A DNA stretch of 60,247 nucleotides from assembly GCA_009693235.1 (NCBI GenBank), contig SHXR01000020.1, positions 1 through 60,247 of the forward strand, read 5' to 3'. This stretch comes from Betaproteobacteria bacterium. Its GTDB lineage: Bacteria > Pseudomonadota > Gammaproteobacteria > Burkholderiales > SG8-39. The notes below the pieces were generated by a model. That model ran no database searches and was not told the origin of the DNA. It was given only the letters and a program-made list of their open reading frames with translations. This document shows positions 56,396 through 60,247 of the stretch, piece after piece; the stretch's first letter is position 1; each line of letters begins with the position of its first letter. The translations under genes and the position numbers were made by a program.

Positions 56396-56695
56396 CTACT
56401 GACCAACGCTCACGTCCTTCCAGAAACCACAGCGGCCGGCAACCTGTTGCATGACGGGACGTGGCGCCTCATAGATCCATGCGGCGCGTTCGTGGTGTTT
56501 GCCGTCGACGACGACATCATAGAACTGGACGCCGTGCGGGCATTCCAGATCCGATTTCGTCTTGGCGGTCTTTTGCAGGACATCCATACGAATCGATGCA
56601 AGCGGAAAATACTGGTAGCCGTCGCAATCGACGATGTCATCGCTCGTGGCGATGATGGTGCCATTCACTGTTGCTTTCACGATTGATTCTCCCAT
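56396..56695 (-). CDS. DUF427 domain protein
   Basis: A 99-residue cytoplasmic protein with the DUF427 pattern 'KATVNGTIIATSDD', 'YFPLASIRMDVLQKT' and 'ECPHGVQFYDVVVDGK', then 'AAWIYEAPRP'. The family is small, widespread in proteobacteria and actinobacteria, and of unknown function. It sits between two TctC genes on the same strand. Confidence 0.8.
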   Translation of the reverse strand: MGESIVKATVNGTIIATSDDIVDCDGYQYFPLASIRMDVLQKTAKTKSDLECPHGVQFYDVVVDGKHHERAAWIYEAPRPVMQQVAGRCGFWKDVSVGQ

Positions 56696-56759
56696 CGAGA
56701 TTGTTGGAACAGACGGTGACCTTCCGCTGCGCTTGGCGTCGGCGCGACCAGGTGTAGCG

Positions 56760-57785
56760 CTATTTCAGCCGCCCGGACTTCTGATAGAAATCGCGTTCCC
56801 GAGTGGCGTACTTATCCAGATCGGTCGCGATCGATGCGGAGCCCGCGAGCGTCGCATCGAAAAAGGCGCCCGCCTTCCGGTATTCCTCGATCAGCTCCGG
56901 GTCCTGCATCGCGGCCTTCATGATCGCGCCAAGATAGGCCTTGCGATCGGCCGGCGTTCCTTTCGGCGTTACGGCGAAACGGATCACGTTCCACACATAA
57001 TCGCTTGCACCAAGCACTTCGTTGAACGTCGCGACATCTTTTTGGTTGACCAGTCGTGCGCCTGCTGCAACGGCAATGGGCGCAACTTTGCCCGCTTCCA
57101 GATGCCCGCGATATTCCGCAAGAAAGCCTTGCGCAATATCGACGTTGCCGCCGACGAGCGCCGTAATGCCCGGCCCACCACCTTGAAAGGGTACCCGCAG
57201 GAACTTCCCGCCCGAGGCGGTTTCGAGTTGCTCAACCAAGTACTCCCACATGCTGCCTGGGACGATCGCAACGCGTAGCGTACTTGGCTTGTCCCTCGCG
57301 ATTTGCAAAACATCTTTCAATGAACGGCCTTTCAGCGCGCCGTCGGTCTGACCGATCCAGGTGAGGGCATCGCTATTGATGTAGCCGACCGGTTCAAGAT
57401 CGGTATAGGACCATTTGCCTTGCGCGCGCAGCATCGCGTCGCCCCACACCAGATTGGCGATGATGCCGACCGTGTAGCCATCGGGTTTGGCTTGCGTTGC
57501 AAGGTAGGCGTGGCCGACCATGCCGGCGCCGCCCGTGCGATTGTTGACGACGATGCGCTCGCCGCTCACTTTTTCCACGTACTTGGCAAGCAGACGCGCG
57601 GTGACATCCATGCCGCCGCCCGCCGGATAGACTACCGTGAACTCAATCGGCTGGGATGGGAAGTCTTTCGGTTTCAATTTGGCGAGCACCGCTTTGGTGT
57701 CTGTCCCTTGAGCGGCTACGGGCAGGGCGATGGCCCCGGCGATCAGACTTGCACCGAGGGCGGCCAGCAACGACATTCTTTTCAC
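56760..57785 (-). CDS. TctC/Bug family periplasmic solute-binding protein
   Basis: A 341-residue receptor starting with GTG 57785 (VKRMSLLAALGASLIAG...), with 'FTVVYPAGGGMDVTARLLA' and 'IVVNNRTGGAGMVGH'. It is more divergent from the other three TctC proteins here and lies next to tctA and tctB, so it is the likeliest cognate receptor of that permease. Its AGGAG ribosome-binding site abuts the edge of the dispersed repeat. Confidence 0.92.
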   Translation of the reverse strand: MKRMSLLAALGASLIAGAIALPVAAQGTDTKAVLAKLKPKDFPSQPIEFTVVYPAGGGMDVTARLLAKYVEKVSGERIVVNNRTGGAGMVGHAYLATQAKPDGYTVGIIANLVWGDAMLRAQGKWSYTDLEPVGYINSDALTWIGQTDGALKGRSLKDVLQIARDKPSTLRVAIVPGSMWEYLVEQLETASGGKFLRVPFQGGGPGITALVGGNVDIAQGFLAEYRGHLEAGKVAPIAVAAGARLVNQKDVATFNEVLGASDYVWNVIRFAVTPKGTPADRKAYLGAIMKAAMQDPELIEEYRKAGAFFDATLAGSASIATDLDKYATRERDFYQKSGRLK

Positions 57786-57796
57786 TATTGTTCTCC

Positions 57797-57880
57797 TAGG
57801 GAAGCGCTGATTAAGCTATCTCGCGCAATCAGCGTGATCAAATCTTTCGGGGAGTTACAAGGGGGCGAGCCCCTTTGTTC
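57797..57880 (+). repeat. Dispersed hairpin repeat, full copy (E4)
   Basis: 84 bp starting TAGGGAAGCGCTGATTAAGC. It holds the inverted repeat CGCTGATT/AATCAGCG and, at its end, an AAGGGG/CCCCTT hairpin. It fills the tctA-tctC gap almost exactly: one end touches the tctC ribosome-binding site, and the last bases form part of the tctA stop codon. Confidence 0.85.
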
Positions 57881-59363
57881 AATTATCTCCTAGGCGTACA
57901 GGACGACGAAACATAAGGGCTGCCAGCACCAGGGCAACCACAAGCAGGCCCGCGGTTACCGGGCGTTGCGCGAGAATCAGCGCCCCGTCAGGCGACATCA
58001 CAAGCGACTGTCGTAGCGACTGCTCAAGCAACGGCGCCAGCACGAACGAAATCACGAATGGGGCTAGATCGTACTCCAGCTTGCGCAATAGATAGCCCGC
58101 AATGCCAAACCCCAACATGACCCAAAGATCAAAGAGATTCTTGTTGGCCGAATAGGTGCCAACCACCGATAGCAGCAGGACCAGCGGGAAGAGGATGCGG
58201 TACGGCACCCGCAGCAATTGCACCCATATTCCCACCAGCGGCAAGTTGAGCAGGAGCAGAAATACATTACCGACATACATGCTGGCGACCACGCCCCAGA
58301 ATAAATCCGGCCGCTGCGTCATGAATAAGGGGCCGGGTTGAATGCCATGGATCACCAGCGAACCGAGCAACAACGCGGTGACCGCATTGCCCGGAATGCC
58401 TAGCGACAACAATGGAATCATGCTGCCGCCAACCGCTGCGTTGTTTGCCGATTCCGGACCGGCGACGCCTTCCATGGCGCCATGGCCGAAGCGCTCGGGT
58501 TGCGTCGCGATGCGCCGTTCCAGCGCATAGGACATGAACGATGCGGTCACCGGTCCGCCACCTGGCACGATGCCAAGCAAGAACCCCAAACCGCTACCCC
58601 GCAGGATCGGTCGCCACGACACCCGCCAGTCCTCGCGTGTGGGCCACAGCCCGCGAATGCGATTGGCGACCAAGGTACTGCGTGCCTGTGACTCGACATT
58701 GGCCAGAATCTCGCTCACGCCGAACAGTCCAATGACGACGGCGAGCAGTTCGATGCCGGCGGTGAGTTGGATGGAATCGAAGGTGAAGCGCTCCTTGCCA
58801 TTCACGACATCGATGCCAACCGCTGCGGCAAGAAAGCCAAGCGCGATCATCAGCACACCTTTGGCGGTTGAGCCTGAGATCATGTAGAGCGTGCAGACGA
58901 GCCCGAGCACCATTAGCGCGAAATTTTCCGGCGGCCCAAATCGAATCGCCACTGCGGCAAGCGCCGGTGCGAAGAGCGTCAGAGCGATCAAGCTCAAGGT
59001 CCCGGCGAAGAACGAGCCCAGTGCCGCAATGCCCAATGCGGCGCCCGCGCGTCCCTGTCTGGCGAGCTGATGGCCATCGAGACAGGTCACCACCGAGGCC
59101 GCTTCGCCTGGGATGTTGACGAGTATCGAGGTGGTTGAACCGCCATACATCGCACCGTAGAAGATCGACGCCAGCATCGCCATGCCGGCGACCGGCGTGA
59201 GGACGAAGGTCATCGGCATCAGCAGCGCGAGCGCGGCAAGCGGTCCCACGCCCGGCAGCACGCCAACTAGTGTGCCGATCAGACTGCCAAGAAGGCAGTA
59301 GTAGAGATTGCCTGGGGTGAGGATGACGCCAAATCCGGTTGCCAGACCAGCCAGCGCATCCAT
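57879..59363 (-). CDS. tctA: TctA, large membrane subunit of a tripartite tricarboxylate transporter
   Basis: A 494-residue permease with about 11-12 hydrophobic segments. It shows the TctA signatures 'GTLVGVLPGVGPLAALAL', 'GAMYGGSTTSILVNIPGEA' and 'GIVPGGGPVTASFMSYALE'. With TctB it takes up a carboxylate delivered by a TctC receptor. ATG 59363 (MDALAGLATGFG) is chosen because tctB ends 4 nt upstream. The C-terminal '...FRRPVRLGDN' ends in the dispersed repeat. Confidence 0.95.
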   Translation of the reverse strand: MDALAGLATGFGVILTPGNLYYCLLGSLIGTLVGVLPGVGPLAALALLMPMTFVLTPVAGMAMLASIFYGAMYGGSTTSILVNIPGEAASVVTCLDGHQLARQGRAGAALGIAALGSFFAGTLSLIALTLFAPALAAVAIRFGPPENFALMVLGLVCTLYMISGSTAKGVLMIALGFLAAAVGIDVVNGKERFTFDSIQLTAGIELLAVVIGLFGVSEILANVESQARSTLVANRIRGLWPTREDWRVSWRPILRGSGLGFLLGIVPGGGPVTASFMSYALERRIATQPERFGHGAMEGVAGPESANNAAVGGSMIPLLSLGIPGNAVTALLLGSLVIHGIQPGPLFMTQRPDLFWGVVASMYVGNVFLLLLNLPLVGIWVQLLRVPYRILFPLVLLLSVVGTYSANKNLFDLWVMLGFGIAGYLLRKLEYDLAPFVISFVLAPLLEQSLRQSLVMSPDGALILAQRPVTAGLLVVALVLAALMFRRPVRLGDN

Positions 59364-59367
59364 GTAT

Positions 59368-59838
59368 CTACCAGCCCCAGGGACCGCGCGGCAGCGGCAT
59401 GCCAAGCAGATGTCCGAACAAGCCCATGACGACCGTGACGGCCGCTAGGGTGATGGCGAGCGACTCGATCCAACCAGCGCGTTCCACGCTTTTAAGGAGC
59501 ACGAGCATCGTGATGGCACTTGCCACCGCGAAGCCTACATACTGCGTTGCACCGGCCAGCAATGTGAGGCCTGCCACAACGCCTAATACCCGCCAGAGCG
59601 CCGGGCCACGCGGCCACGCGGGATTGGTTGTGGCGGTCTTGCCGACCAGCAAATAGATGCCGGTTGCGGCAATGAGGAGTCCTGCGATCAATGGGAAGAG
59701 CCCGCTTTCCGGGCCGGATGGTCCGAACATGCCAAGGCCGTGCGCATGGATAGCCGCAGCAATGCCAAGCAAGATCCAGAAGCAATTTAAGGCGCGTTCA
59801 GCCATTGATCGGCGAGGATCTGTTGGTGGTTCGATCAT
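59368..59838 (-). CDS. tctB: TctB, small membrane subunit of a tripartite tricarboxylate transporter
   Basis: A 156-residue protein with four hydrophobic segments, including 'CFWILLGIAAAIHAHGLGMF' and 'SGLFPLIAGLLIAATGIYLL'. ATG 59838 (MIEPPTDPRRSMAERALN) gives the normal TctB size; the frame is open further upstream but that part is unlike TctB. The upstream 355-bp gap (59839-60193) holds no gene apart from the IS5-like end at 60098, which may separate tctB from its original promoter. Confidence 0.88.
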   Translation of the reverse strand: MIEPPTDPRRSMAERALNCFWILLGIAAAIHAHGLGMFGPSGPESGLFPLIAGLLIAATGIYLLVGKTATTNPAWPRGPALWRVLGVVAGLTLLAGATQYVGFAVASAITMLVLLKSVERAGWIESLAITLAAVTVVMGLFGHLLGMPLPRGPWGW

Positions 59839-60097
59839 CGTTCCTGTCGAGAGCGGGGGCGTGCATGGTACCCGTGCGTGTGGAAGTCCGTTCGGAGGCG
59901 GAGGCGCGCCGTCTATCGCTTGCGCGCGGACTCGCATAATCGGAACCACATCACGTCGACGTGCGTTGTATCCGTTACCGTCGTGACATACCACCACGTT
60001 CTCGCCACGCGTCAGTCGGTCGATCGGTGCTGTTGTCGATAAACCCCAAGGGGCTGGCATCTCCGGCTCATGGCTACGGAGAACATCATGATGATGA

Positions 60098-60117
60098 TTA
60101 AAGAAACACTGATTAAG
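60098..60117 (+). mobile_element. Probable left end of an IS5-family insertion sequence
   Basis: TTAAAGAAACACTGATTAAG closely resembles the first bases of the dispersed repeats (TTAAGGAAGCGCTGATTAAG). It lies about 76 bp before the start of an IS5-type transposase frame, where a terminal inverted repeat is expected. The other end is outside the window. Confidence 0.5.
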
Positions 60118-60193
60118 TTCCCAATGCAGTCGACCATACGCGATGCTCATGCGTTAGTTGCGAGATGGATGACTGCGCTGGAAGAGATCGACG

Positions 60194-60247
60194 ATGAAGC
60201 AAATGACCCTGGCGGCGGCGAAGGGATTCGAAGTGCACGGGCGCGCC
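60194..60247 (+). CDS. IS5-family transposase, N-terminus only
   Basis: The ATG at 60194 opens a frame 'MKQMTLAAAKGFEVHGRA' that runs to the window edge. This opening is typical of IS5-family DDE transposases (MKQMTLAxxxGF...). Only 18 codons are visible, so completeness cannot be judged. Confidence 0.65.
   Translation, partial: MKQMTLAAAKGFEVHGRA

Overview
The window reads as chromosomal DNA of a betaproteobacterium (Burkholderiales-like). The gene order kdsD-kdsC-lptC-lptA, mla-murA-his-tat and petABC-sspAB is the conserved betaproteobacterial order, HisG is the short HisZ-dependent form, and the right half has the many TctC ('Bug') solute receptors typical of Burkholderiales. No tRNA, rRNA or CRISPR array was found.

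Layout. 1-6.5 kb (minus strand): LPS export and Kdo synthesis genes, then a broken secretion/regulatory locus: an ExeA-like ATPase with an in-frame amber codon, a sigma54 response regulator with a frameshift and a substituted Walker A lysine, and an ABC ATPase. 6.6-23.2 kb (plus): mlaFEDACB lipid transport, a YadGH-type ABC exporter, bolA, murA, hisGDCBHAFIE, a HIT protein and tatABC. 23.3-24.4 kb (minus): a DegS/AlgW-type protease frameshifted just after its catalytic serine. 24.4-29.3 kb (plus): NIF3, the cytochrome bc1 operon petABC and sspAB. From 29.3 kb the content turns accessory: TctC receptors, metC, a BisC-type molybdoenzyme, a MetE-like methyltransferase, a phosphoribosyltransferase remnant, a TPP enzyme, a repeat-containing lipoprotein, a TRAP transporter, a DUF1116/SDR pair, a five-gene minus operon (NadC-like, PyrF-like, aldehyde dehydrogenase, amidohydrolase, PncC), a PBP-fold protein without signal peptide, an exported methyltransferase-like protein, an orphan molybdenum hydroxylase subunit, a TctCBA region and the left end of an IS5-family element.

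Two themes stand out. First, at least five genes carry clear lesions (one nonsense codon, several 1-nt indels, one Walker A substitution), which means either local gene decay or assembly error. Second, a small dispersed repeat starting TWRGGAARCGCTGAYTAAG recurs at gene junctions. Its two full copies form a hairpin, its stem shows a compensatory change in a third copy, and its first bases resemble the end of the IS5-like element at the right edge.

The best candidate for an undescribed system is 46.2-52.2 kb. There a NadC paralogue that has lost the conserved quinolinate-binding Arg (Ile here) sits in an operon with a PyrF-type decarboxylase of unusual DxxKxxxD motif, an aldehyde dehydrogenase, an amidohydrolase and PncC. 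This operon is divergent from a cytosolic THI5/NMT1-like protein with an SCACHW motif.
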